DNA of 64,000 nt from contig NZ_CP016076.1 in the NCBI RefSeq assembly GCF_001941625.1, positions 5,812,001-5,876,000 of the forward strand. Reading direction: 5' to 3'. The notes under the pieces were generated by a model, which saw only the letters and a list, made by a program, of their open reading frames with translations, made no database searches and was not told the origin of the DNA. Source of the stretch: Actinoalloteichus fjordicus. Lineage in GTDB: Bacteria > Actinomycetota > Actinomycetes > Mycobacteriales > Pseudonocardiaceae. Shown here one piece after another: positions 36,912-45,281 of the stretch (positions are counted from its first letter, which is position 1; each line of letters opens with the position of its first letter). Made by a program: the position numbers and the translations under genes.

Positions 36912-37769
36912 GGGATGGACGATGGGTAATCCTTTAGTGGCTGATGTGGTGGACTCGACGACGTCGACGTCGGGTCTGTCGCTGGTGGAGTCGGTGAACT
37001 CCACCAACCAGGCCATCGGCAACGGCGACTGGCTCGAAGCAGGACTCGGCACCGCCGATCTGGTGATGTCCGCGCTCGATCCCTTCGCCACCATCATCTC
37101 CAACGGCGTCGGCTGGCTCATCGAACACGTCGGACCCCTCTCCGACGCCCTCGACTCCCTCGCAGGCAACCCCGACGAAATCCGCTCCCACGCCGACACC
37201 TGGACCAACGTCGCCGACGAAGTCAACTCCGTCTCCACCGAACTCGGCAACCTCATCCAATCCGACGTCACCACCTGGACCGGCGCCGCAGCGGATGCCT
37301 ACCGCGACCGCGCCACCGACACCGCCAACCTCATCCTCGCCGCCGGAACAGCCGCAGGCGGCGCCGCCGACGGCATCCACAAAGCAGGCGAAGTCGTCAC
37401 CGCCGTCCGCGATGCCGTCCGCGACATCATCGCCGACGTCGTCGGCTCCATGGTCTCCTGGGCCTTACAGGTCCTCTTCACCCTCGGCATCGGACTCATC
37501 TGGGTCATCCCCAAAGTCGTCGCCAAAGTCGCCCAAACCGCCGCCACCATCGCCCAACTCATCACCAAACTCACCACCTCCATGTCCAAACTCACCCCCC
37601 TCCTCAAAAAACTCGGCGACGACTTCAGCACCGCCACCAACGGCCTCAAAAACATCAAAACCAGCAACAACCACAACGCCCGCAGCCTCGACGCACCACC
37701 CGTCACCCCCAACGGCACCCGAGGCAGCGGCAGCGGCGACACCGGGCCCCCCATCACACCCAACGGCAC
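36912..37769 (+). repeat. Direct repeat copy 2 (~858 bp)
   Basis: Second copy of 29541-30398. Recombination between the two would delete 7371 bp, including effector 2's toxin domain, the first RHS gene and the T7SS-associated gene, leaving a fused effector. Confidence 0.9.
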
Positions 37770-38673
37770 CAGCGGCGGCGGCAGCGGGACGACGGGCGAT
37801 CCGAACAACTTCCAGGGCACGTCACGGTCCGCACCCACGTCGAACATGCCGGGTCTGGGGGGTTCCTCGAGCACTCCCGGCGGCCCGAACATCACCAGTT
37901 CGTCGAACACTCCCGGCAGCTCGAACACCCCGGGCGGCTCGAACGCTCCCGGCTCGTCGAACACTCCTGGCAGCTCGAACGCCGGGCCGTGGGGCTCGAA
38001 CCCACCGACGATCGAGGGCAAACCGAGCTGGGGATTCGGCTTCTGGAACAAGAAGTTCTCCGCCGACCTGGTCACCCAGTACCCCGTGGTGGGTCCGACC
38101 GGAAAACCGATCGGCGTCGGATTCCCCTCGCAATCCGGGGACATCAAGGGCGATCAGGACTGGGGCAAGATGTCGAATCCGAACTGGAAGCAGCAGTACT
38201 TCCAGGATGTCGGCAACACGGGCGATTTCAGGAAGATGACCCCGCAGAATGCTCCGTGGGCGGCCGACCCCACCGTGAATCCTTTCGTCGCACTCGCCCA
38301 CGGCGGCAAGGACAAGTTCATCGTCGAGGCCGCGATCGGGCCCGGCGGGGCGAAGATGGACGTCGAACTCTCCGGCGCCGAATATCACAAGCTCATGACC
38401 AGCAACCGGACTTACCAGGACGCGATGAACGGCAACAACAATCCCTTGGTCCTCGGCTCGTGCGAGGTCGGAGGGGGCCGGGCGAGCCAGGAGTTCGCGG
38501 ACGCGCTGAAAGCCAGCAGTGACAACAAGCACGACGTCTACGCGCCCACCACGACGTTGTTCACGGGCCGGTTGGCCGACAAGAACGATCCCACGCTGGG
38601 CGACGCGGTCTTCTCCCTGGACGATGCGGCCCCGGGCAAGCCGGGAGTCTTCAAGGAGCACAAGCACGCGTAG
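36922..38673 (+). CDS. T7SS-linked effector, WXG-type module + clan CD-like peptidase domain (effector 3)
   Basis: A 583-residue third copy. The module (1-245) reads as identical to that of the gene at 29551. The linker differs and contains a run of short SSNTPG-like repeats (SSNTPGSSNTPGGSNAPG). The C-terminal domain has GKPIGVGFP, PFVALAHGG (His460) and NPLVLGSCEVG (Cys514), FADAL and VYAPTTT; His-Cys spacing is again 54. The tail after VYAPTTT is unrelated to the other copies, so the last ~40 residues vary. Shares an 89-bp identical block (38306-38394) with effector 2 within the catalytic domain. Confidence 0.75.
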   Translation: MGNPLVADVVDSTTSTSGLSLVESVNSTNQAIGNGDWLEAGLGTADLVMSALDPFATIISNGVGWLIEHVGPLSDALDSLAGNPDEIRSHADTWTNVADEVNSVSTELGNLIQSDVTTWTGAAADAYRDRATDTANLILAAGTAAGGAADGIHKAGEVVTAVRDAVRDIIADVVGSMVSWALQVLFTLGIGLIWVIPKVVAKVAQTAATIAQLITKLTTSMSKLTPLLKKLGDDFSTATNGLKNIKTSNNHNARSLDAPPVTPNGTRGSGSGDTGPPITPNGTSGGGSGTTGDPNNFQGTSRSAPTSNMPGLGGSSSTPGGPNITSSSNTPGSSNTPGGSNAPGSSNTPGSSNAGPWGSNPPTIEGKPSWGFGFWNKKFSADLVTQYPVVGPTGKPIGVGFPSQSGDIKGDQDWGKMSNPNWKQQYFQDVGNTGDFRKMTPQNAPWAADPTVNPFVALAHGGKDKFIVEAAIGPGGAKMDVELSGAEYHKLMTSNRTYQDAMNGNNNPLVLGSCEVGGGRASQEFADALKASSDNKHDVYAPTTTLFTGRLADKNDPTLGDAVFSLDDAAPGKPGVFKEHKHA

Positions 38674-38729
38674 CGAGGCGCGAGCGAGGAACCGATTCGA
38701 CGCGGGCCACGCTGGTCTCGGGCCTGCAC

Positions 38730-38775
38730 GCCGGTGGCGAGGGAACGAAGGGGTGACGTCGTACTCGCCACCGGC
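38730..38775. terminator. Hairpin after effector 3
   Basis: GCCGGTGGCGAG (38730-38741) and CTCGCCACCGGC (38764-38775), 12-bp perfect stem with a 22-nt loop. Confidence 0.55.
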
Positions 38776-39404
38776 ATCACCTCGACCCGGCACGCCCCTG
38801 TCGTGACCCGCCCGCTCCGCCGATTCGACGGACGTCCGCCGCGACACCCCGTCCGCCGACCCGCCTCCGCCCGGCCGCGCATCGTCCGGCGGCCGAGCGG
38901 GGAGCAGCGGGCGGGGCAGGCGGACCGGCACAGGACCGCGTCGGCGCCTCGGGTGAACGATCCGCCTAGCCGAACCGGCCGAGCCGGTGGCGCCCGCCGA
39001 TCGACAGCGCTCGGTCACGAAGACATGTCGGGTCGATGCAGGCAGCCAGGCTGCGCACAGCTGCGGCACCGGCGGCCGAACCTCGTCGGCGCTACGTCCG
39101 CGCAACCCCGTGGTCGGAGCAGGACGTCGATCTGTGGATCGTCGACGACCCGACATGACGGAGTGCCACCTTTGACCAACTGAGAGTGCGCGCTTCTCGT
39201 CGATTACTCCAGAGAGTAGCATCTTGCTACTGGCTGTCACTGCGATGCCGTGCCGGCCCGCCTCGTCTCGCGCTCTCCGGAGGTCCCGGCCTTGACGTCA
39301 TCCGAGTTCAACCCGGTGCAGAGTCACGCGAGGGCTGCCGACGACGAGGTCACCCGTCGCCGTCTCGGCACGCTCGCGCAGGTGCGGGCCATGGAGCAGC
39401 CACG
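38776..39404. other. Gene-free stretch before RHS gene 2
   Basis: With 38674-38729 this makes ~730 bp with no recognisable gene. The long plus-strand frame at 38734-39183 is Arg-rich with no codon bias. AT-rich TAGTAGCATCTTGCTAC-like sequence near 39215-39232 may carry the promoter of the RHS gene. Confidence 0.4.
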
Positions 39405-42400
39405 ATGAGCAATCCGCTCGTGGCCGACGTGGTGGACTCGACGACGTCGACGTCCGGCCTGTCCCTGGTGGAGTCGGTCAACTCCACCAACACCGCCATT
39501 CAGAACGGCGACTGGCTCGAGGCAGGACTCGGCACCGCCGACCTCGTCATGTCCGCACTCGACCCCTTCGCCGCGATCATCTCCAACGGCGTCGGCTGGC
39601 TCATCGAACACGTCGGTCCGCTGTCCGACGCCCTGGACGCGCTGGCCGGGAACCCCGACGAGATCCGCTCCCACGCCGACACCTGGTCCAACGTCGCGGG
39701 CGAGGTCAACTCCGTCGCCACCGAACTCGGGAACCTCATCAAGACCGACGTCTCCACCTGGACGGGTGCGGCCGCCGACGCCTACCGGACTCGGGCCGCC
39801 GACACCGCCAACCTGATCCTCGCCGCCGGAGCAGCCGCAGGCGGCGCCGCCGACGGCATCCAGAAAGCAGGCGAGGTCGTCTCCGCCGTCCGCGATGCCG
39901 TCCGCGACATCATCGCCGACGTCGTCGGCTCCCTCGTCTCCTGGGCACTCCAAGTCCTGTTCACCCTCGGCATCGGACTGATCTGGGTCGTCCCCAAAGT
40001 CGTCGCCAAAGTCGCCCAGACCGCCGCGACCATCGCCCAGCTCACCACGAAACTCGTCGCCTCGATGTGCAGGCTCGCACCGCTGCTCAGGAAGCTCGGC
40101 GACGACTTCGCCTGCGCAGGCAAGGACCTCAAGCGCATCAGGACCGGTGAGAACCATGACGCCCGGAGCAGCGGGCATGCACCAGAGATCGGCACCAGCA
40201 GCAGCCGAGACTCGGGCGAGAGGTCTCATCCGGTGAAAGCCGAGCCGTCTGCGGGCAGTTCGGCGGCCAGGAGCGACGGCGCGGGCGACGGCACTCGTGG
40301 TCTCGCCGGCGACGCCCTGCCGTCGACGACCGGGCGCCCGGGCGCACCGGCGCTTCAGACCGAGGGCAACCGCCCGCAGAACCCGTTCGCGACCGGCACG
40401 GACGCCGACAACCGCAACTGTGTGACCGACCCGGTCGACGTCGGCACCGGCGAGGTCCTGCTCACCGAACTCGACCTGGAGCTGCCAGACCCGTTTCCGC
40501 TGCTGCTCATGCGCACGCACGTCTCCGGTTACCGGGCGGGCCGCCGGTTCGGCTCGAACTGGGCGGCCACCGTCGACCAGCGGCTGGAGGTCGACGACGA
40601 AGGCGTCTGCTTCCTGAGTGAGGACGGCATGATCCTCGTCTACCCACACCCGCGAGGGGACGCCCCGAGCGATCCAGTGGCAGGTCCACGCCACCCGCTG
40701 TCCCGGCGGCAGGACGGCAGTTACACCGTCGAGATGGCAGGCAGGACGCTGTGGTTCGGCACCCGCTCCCCTGGTGCTCCGGGAGTGGTCGAGCTGGATG
40801 CCGTCACCGGCTCCTCAGGCAGCCGGATCGACGTCGAACGCCGCGCCCAAGCCCTGGTGCTCACCCACTCCGCAGGCTACCGGGTCACCCTGCACATCAC
40901 CCACGACCGCGTCACCGAGCTGCACGTGCTCGGCCGTGAGAACACCGCCGAGCCTGCCGACGTGCTCGTCCTGCGCTACGGCTACGACGACCGGGGCAGG
41001 CTGGCCGAGCTGATCAACTCCTCCGGGCTGGCCACCCGGTTCGACTATGACGATGCGGGCAGGCTCACCGGCTGGCGGGACCGCACCGGCACCCGGTATC
41101 GCTACGAGTACGACATCGAGGGGCGCTGTGTGCGCACCGTCGGCCCGGACGGCAGGCTGAGCAGCGCGTTCTCTTATGACGCCGACCGCCGCACCACCGC
41201 GTTCACCGACTCGCTCGGCGCGGTCACCGTCTACCAGCTCAACGAGCGATACCAGACGGTCCGGCAGACCGATCCGCTCGGCCACACCACGGTGTCCACC
41301 TGGGACTCGCGGCACCGGCTGCTCGCTCGCACCGATCCATTGGGCCACACCACCCGCTTCGAATACCGTTCCGACGGCTCCCCGAGCGTGGTCGTCCGGC
41401 CGGACGGCAGCCGAGTGGCGGTCCGGTGCGGCGCCGAACTGGACATCGAAGTGGTTCAGGACGGCAGGGTCTGGCGGCGCAGCTATGCGGGAGCCGACCG
41501 GCCGGACCCCTTCCTCACTCCGCTCGGCGTGTCCACCGCGATCGGGCTGCCGGCAGGCACGCCAGGCCCTGCCGCGGTGGGCGGCGGTGCCGGGGCGGGC
41601 GGCGCAGCCCCGGTGCCGCGCGACATGTTCGGGCGCCCGACGATGGTGCCGGACCCTGCGGGCACGCTGGCACAGGCAGGGTGGACCGTCGAGGGCAGGC
41701 TGGGTTGGCGAGCTGCCTCTGCAGGCCGCGAACAGTGGCGTTACGACCCGGAGGGCAACGAGGTCGAGTACCGCGACTCGGCGGGACACACTCGACGCAG
41801 GAGCTACGGCCCGTTCGGACTGCTGGTCGCCGAGATCGACCCCACCGGCGCGCGTACCGAGTACGTGCACGACACCGAGTCACGACTGATCGCGGTCACC
41901 AACGCACTCGGGCAGACCTGGCACTACGCCTACGACCCGGTCGGCAGGCTCATCGAGTCGGTCGACTTCGACGGCAGGCCCTCGCGATTCGACTACGACC
42001 CGGCAGGCAGGCTGGTCAGGACCGTCGTCGCCACCGGCGAGGCGGTGGAGTACCGGTATGACGTGCTCGGCAACGTGGTCGAACAGCACACCGCCGCAGG
42101 CATCACCACCTTCGGCTACGACCCGGTGGGCGAACTCGTGTTCGCGACCGCCCCCGGCACCGAACTCACCATCACCCGAGACGAGCGTGGCCGAGTCACC
42201 TCGCAGACCGTCAACGGCCGCACGGTCGCCTTCGACTACGACGAGACCGCCCGGGTCGTCCGCCGTCGCACACCATCCGGAATCCAGTGTCGAACGCGGT
42301 ACGCCGAGGACGGCGAGCCGGTGGCGTTGGACGTCGACGGGCACCCCGTGAACTTCCGGGTGCTCGCCGCCGGAACGGTCCGGCCGGGCACCGGCCACCA

Positions 42401-44045
42401 GCTCGACGCCAACGGTCGAATCACCGAGGTCACCTCGCCCGACGACGTGGAGCGCTACCGGTACGACGCGCTGGGCAACCTCACCACCTCCCCGCTGGCC
42501 GGGCTGCACCGATACGCGGGCACCACACTGGTACAGGCCGGGGCCACCGGTTACCGGCACGACGCACTGGGCAGGCTGGTGCACCGAATCCAGCGTCTCC
42601 CGGCCGGCATGCGGGAATGGCACTACGTCTGGGGGCCGCAAGATCGCCTGCTCGGGGTGGCCACTCCCGACGGCACCCGCTGGCGGTATCACTACGACCC
42701 GCTCGGCCGCCGGATCGCCAAACAGCGCCTGGACTCCTCGGGGGCAGTGGCCGAGCTGGTCGAGTTCGTCTGGGACGGCCCGGTGCTCATCGAGGAGATC
42801 CGCACGGACAGCACAGGCAGCCGCACCACGACCTGGGCGCACGGCCCGACGGACGATCGTCCGCTGGCGCAGGTGGAGACCTCGGCGCAGGCGGGAGTAC
42901 GGCGCTTCTTCACGATCCACACCGATCGGGTGGGCACGCCGGTCGAACTGCGCGACACCGGGGGCGCCACCGCCTGGCGCGCCCACCACACGCTGTGGGG
43001 TGCGCCCCTGGCAAACGCCCCTCGCTTCCCCGCCCACACCCCGCTGCGGTTTCCCGGGCAGTACCACGACCCCGAGAGCGGTTTGAACTACAACGTCTTC
43101 CGCTACTACGACCCGGTGACGGCGCGGTACATCAGCCAGGACCCGCTAGGGCTGGCGCCCTCGGTGAACCCGGTCGCCTACGTGCCCAACCCGCTCGTCG
43201 CCGCAGACCCGCTCGGCCTGACCTGCTCCTCGCCCACCACGAGCCGCTCTCCGACACCGGCGACCCCTGGCGCCGGGATCGCCCCGCAGCTGGTGACCAG
43301 CAGCGGATCGAGGGGGGTGAGCAAGAGCAGGTTCAACCACCCCGACCACGCGATCTCCGCCCCGGATCTGGACCAGGCCGCGAAGGACTATCTGAACAGC
43401 AGCGACAAGAAGCGCGCATCCGAGGCGATGGGAGAACAAGGCGCTCTGACCTACCTTCGAGAGCGCACGGGGCAGAAGATCGATGGTCTGCACACGGCCA
43501 CCGCCGCCACCCCGCACGATCTGCCCACCAACCCGGGACAGGCCTGGTCGCACGCGGTTCGGTTCGACAAGGGGGGTTCGGGTGTCACCGACGTAGCCCA
43601 CTGGGACGGCAGGACGCTGCACGTGATCGAGGCCAAGGGAGGGACCTCGGCGCTGAACACCAGGGAACAGGCCTTCTTCCACAAGGACATCACTGGTGAG
43701 GACGCGCACAGGTTCCTGACCGAGAGCCAGGCCGCGAAACCCGCGTGGCAGCGAATGTCGAGTTCGTCCGAGATCGACGCCGTCAAGAACCAGGACTACA
43801 CGGCGGGCGACCCGATCCCTGCAGTGTTCAAGGACCGCAACACCGGTGCCGCACCGAATCTGATGCAGGGCGGATCGGGCTACCTGACCGATGTCGCGCA
43901 CGCCATGAAGAACTCATCGCTCACCGACGGCCGCAATCTGCTGGGCGAACAGATCCTGCAGCACCAGAACTCGAGGACCATCGACTACGTCCCGGTGCGG
44001 ACACAGGTCTCCGACGGGGGGAGCCCGACCGTGACGGCGGGTTAG
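39405..44045 (+). CDS. RHS polymorphic toxin with WXG-type module and PD-(D/E)XK nuclease tip
   Basis: A 1546-residue toxin. Residues 1-250 are the same export module as in the three effectors (WTGAAADAY, hydrophobic helix). After a linker, DPVDVGTGEVLLTELDLELP (~342) starts the RHS shell, which runs through ~20 YD repeats to the core end GQYHDPESGLNYNVFRYYDP (~1218) and QDPLGL (~1246). The ~300-residue tip has ASEAMGEQGALTYLRER, then D1396 in GVTDVAHWDG and HVIEAKGG with E1409-A-K1411: the D-x12-E-x-K pattern of restriction-like nucleases. It is probably a DNase delivered by a type VII system; the secretion genes are elsewhere. ATG 39405 aligns with the other modules; the frame is open back to 39186. 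Confidence 0.85.
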   Translation: MSNPLVADVVDSTTSTSGLSLVESVNSTNTAIQNGDWLEAGLGTADLVMSALDPFAAIISNGVGWLIEHVGPLSDALDALAGNPDEIRSHADTWSNVAGEVNSVATELGNLIKTDVSTWTGAAADAYRTRAADTANLILAAGAAAGGAADGIQKAGEVVSAVRDAVRDIIADVVGSLVSWALQVLFTLGIGLIWVVPKVVAKVAQTAATIAQLTTKLVASMCRLAPLLRKLGDDFACAGKDLKRIRTGENHDARSSGHAPEIGTSSSRDSGERSHPVKAEPSAGSSAARSDGAGDGTRGLAGDALPSTTGRPGAPALQTEGNRPQNPFATGTDADNRNCVTDPVDVGTGEVLLTELDLELPDPFPLLLMRTHVSGYRAGRRFGSNWAATVDQRLEVDDEGVCFLSEDGMILVYPHPRGDAPSDPVAGPRHPLSRRQDGSYTVEMAGRTLWFGTRSPGAPGVVELDAVTGSSGSRIDVERRAQALVLTHSAGYRVTLHITHDRVTELHVLGRENTAEPADVLVLRYGYDDRGRLAELINSSGLATRFDYDDAGRLTGWRDRTGTRYRYEYDIEGRCVRTVGPDGRLSSAFSYDADRRTTAFTDSLGAVTVYQLNERYQTVRQTDPLGHTTVSTWDSRHRLLARTDPLGHTTRFEYRSDGSPSVVVRPDGSRVAVRCGAELDIEVVQDGRVWRRSYAGADRPDPFLTPLGVSTAIGLPAGTPGPAAVGGGAGAGGAAPVPRDMFGRPTMVPDPAGTLAQAGWTVEGRLGWRAASAGREQWRYDPEGNEVEYRDSAGHTRRRSYGPFGLLVAEIDPTGARTEYVHDTESRLIAVTNALGQTWHYAYDPVGRLIESVDFDGRPSRFDYDPAGRLVRTVVATGEAVEYRYDVLGNVVEQHTAAGITTFGYDPVGELVFATAPGTELTITRDERGRVTSQTVNGRTVAFDYDETARVVRRRTPSGIQCRTRYAEDGEPVALDVDGHPVNFRVLAAGTVRPGTGHQLDANGRITEVTSPDDVERYRYDALGNLTTSPLAGLHRYAGTTLVQAGATGYRHDALGRLVHRIQRLPAGMREWHYVWGPQDRLLGVATPDGTRWRYHYDPLGRRIAKQRLDSSGAVAELVEFVWDGPVLIEEIRTDSTGSRTTTWAHGPTDDRPLAQVETSAQAGVRRFFTIHTDRVGTPVELRDTGGATAWRAHHTLWGAPLANAPRFPAHTPLRFPGQYHDPESGLNYNVFRYYDPVTARYISQDPLGLAPSVNPVAYVPNPLVAADPLGLTCSSPTTSRSPTPATPGAGIAPQLVTSSGSRGVSKSRFNHPDHAISAPDLDQAAKDYLNSSDKKRASEAMGEQGALTYLRERTGQKIDGLHTATAATPHDLPTNPGQAWSHAVRFDKGGSGVTDVAHWDGRTLHVIEAKGGTSALNTREQAFFHKDITGEDAHRFLTESQAAKPAWQRMSSSSEIDAVKNQDYTAGDPIPAVFKDRNTGAAPNLMQGGSGYLTDVAHAMKNSSLTDGRNLLGEQILQHQNSRTIDYVPVRTQVSDGGSPTVTAG

Positions 44046-44094
44046 GGACGCGCTAGGGCAGAGATAGGTGCCGGGTATGCCGTATGGCGGTGAA

Positions 44095-44139
44095 CGAGAT
44101 TCCGAGGGTTTTTCAGGACGGCCAGCCCTCGGAATCTCG
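44095..44139. terminator. Terminator after RHS toxin
   Basis: CGAGATTCCGAGGG (44095-44108) and CCCTCGGAATCTCG (44126-44139), 14-bp perfect stem; the loop starts with TTTTT. Confidence 0.75.
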
Positions 44140-44388
44140 CGCCTCCGCCTGGCTGGGGTGCGCATCTCTCCGGACTAGGGCGGAAAACTTGCCTTAATCA
44201 AGAGTGCCGATCAGACACCTACGGACCGGGTTTAGTCTAGACGAACGAATACACTCTCCCCCAAGCAGATCCATATACAGGATATGAGCTGAATCGCTCC
44301 GTCGACGACCGTAGACCGATCTTCGCGGACCCGACCTGCAGAATTTATCAGACCTCGCCCGACGTGGAATCGGAAGCCACTTCGACGG
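44140..44388. other. Composition break: start of lower-GC island
   Basis: No immunity-like gene follows the RHS toxin. GC falls sharply here (patches such as CTTGCCTTAATCAAG and CATATACAGGATATG), and the drop continues to about 46.9 kb. Confidence 0.5.
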
Positions 44389-45135
44389 TCACGAACGCAG
44401 GATTCGCTGAGCATCCGGGACCCCCTGAATCTTCTGATACAGAATCACGTACCCGTGAAGGACCGTGAGCTGCCAACCAGGAGGGAGGACGTCAATTATC
44501 GCCTCGAACACATCCTCAGCCGATGCATCGGAGCGAATAGACACAATCTCCCCATAGGGGCCACCTAGCACGTCAGTAGATTTAATCCGAGCGCTCTCAT
44601 ATCGAAACACGTAAGGAAGATGCGCCTTCAACTCGACCAGCAGGTCAGCCAATGCCAGACCACCAGAAAGCTCACCACAAGGCCAGTCTAAACGCACCGG
44701 GTACTTCGCATCAAAGCTTTCGACGTTCAGTCGAGTCGTGTCCCGCTCTTTCCCAGGGTCATTGGATCCAAATCCTCCGCTATTCCAGGATGCTCGACCC
44801 GCCTCGCGGTTTCGATTAATAAGCATGGTTTCCGGAGTCACCACGGGAAGATCGGACTCGACATAAAGACAAGTGAACGACACATCGTCCAGGAAGATAC
44901 CTCTTCTTCCCGACAATTTGCGCCGATGCTTCTCCAACCGCGAGGGAAGAGAATTGGCCTTGCCCACATAAACGACCTCGCCATGATGACGCAGCTGATA
45001 TACACCTGCGCGAGGATCTAGAGCGTCTACGTGTTCAGACGTCAACGGAGCTGGCTCTAGCTGCTCGATCGACTCCAGCAGTTGGTCCCCCAAAGCTTTC
45101 ATAATGCTGAGACGAAACTCGGCACTGTTCGCCAT
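44389..45135 (-). CDS. GIY-YIG restriction endonuclease, Eco29kI-like
   Basis: A 248-residue GIY-YIG nuclease. The core starts with AGVYQLRHHGEVVYVGKANSLPSRL (GVY and VYVG stand for GIY and YIG; catalytic Arg in SRL) and continues to PETMLINRNREAGRASWN with the metal-binding Glu, then SGGFGSNDPGKERDTTR, which follows the Eco29kI pattern (GFGN-DPG). Eco29kI cuts CCGCGG and is paired with a C5 methyltransferase; the adjacent gene is such an enzyme. Specificity here is inferred, not shown. ATG 45135 has AGAGG upstream; GTG 45156/ATG 45153 are alternatives. Divergent from the methyltransferase. Confidence 0.7.
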   Translation of the reverse strand: MANSAEFRLSIMKALGDQLLESIEQLEPAPLTSEHVDALDPRAGVYQLRHHGEVVYVGKANSLPSRLEKHRRKLSGRRGIFLDDVSFTCLYVESDLPVVTPETMLINRNREAGRASWNSGGFGSNDPGKERDTTRLNVESFDAKYPVRLDWPCGELSGGLALADLLVELKAHLPYVFRYESARIKSTDVLGGPYGEIVSIRSDASAEDVFEAIIDVLPPGWQLTVLHGYVILYQKIQGVPDAQRILRS

Positions 45136-45263
45136 CCCCAACGTCCTCTCCATCACCCCTGGTCCACCGGGAGCCTACCGCCCATGACCCGCATCACACC
45201 ACCGCGTGAACCACGCAACTCGAACTGGTGTTCTAGCCACCGCCGCCTTCCGCTGAGCAGTCC

Positions 45264-45269
45264 CCGCGG
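45264..45269. promoter_or_regulatory. CCGCGG site abutting methyltransferase -10
   Basis: CCGCGG, the Eco29kI recognition sequence, lies directly next to the TAGGGT -10 hexamer. If this R-M system has that specificity, methylation here could autoregulate the methyltransferase. CCGCGG is common at this GC, so chance is possible. Confidence 0.35.
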
Positions 45270-45275
45270 TAGGGT
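45270..45275 (+). promoter_or_regulatory. -10 element of the methyltransferase (leaderless)
   Basis: TAGGGT, 6 nt before ATG 45282. Confidence 0.5.
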
Positions 45276-45281
45276 TCGGCC

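Noticed and set aside
38734-39183. 149-aa ORF as an immunity gene candidate
   Set aside because: Arg/Pro/Ser-rich with no hydrophobic core, no codon bias and no Shine-Dalgarno.
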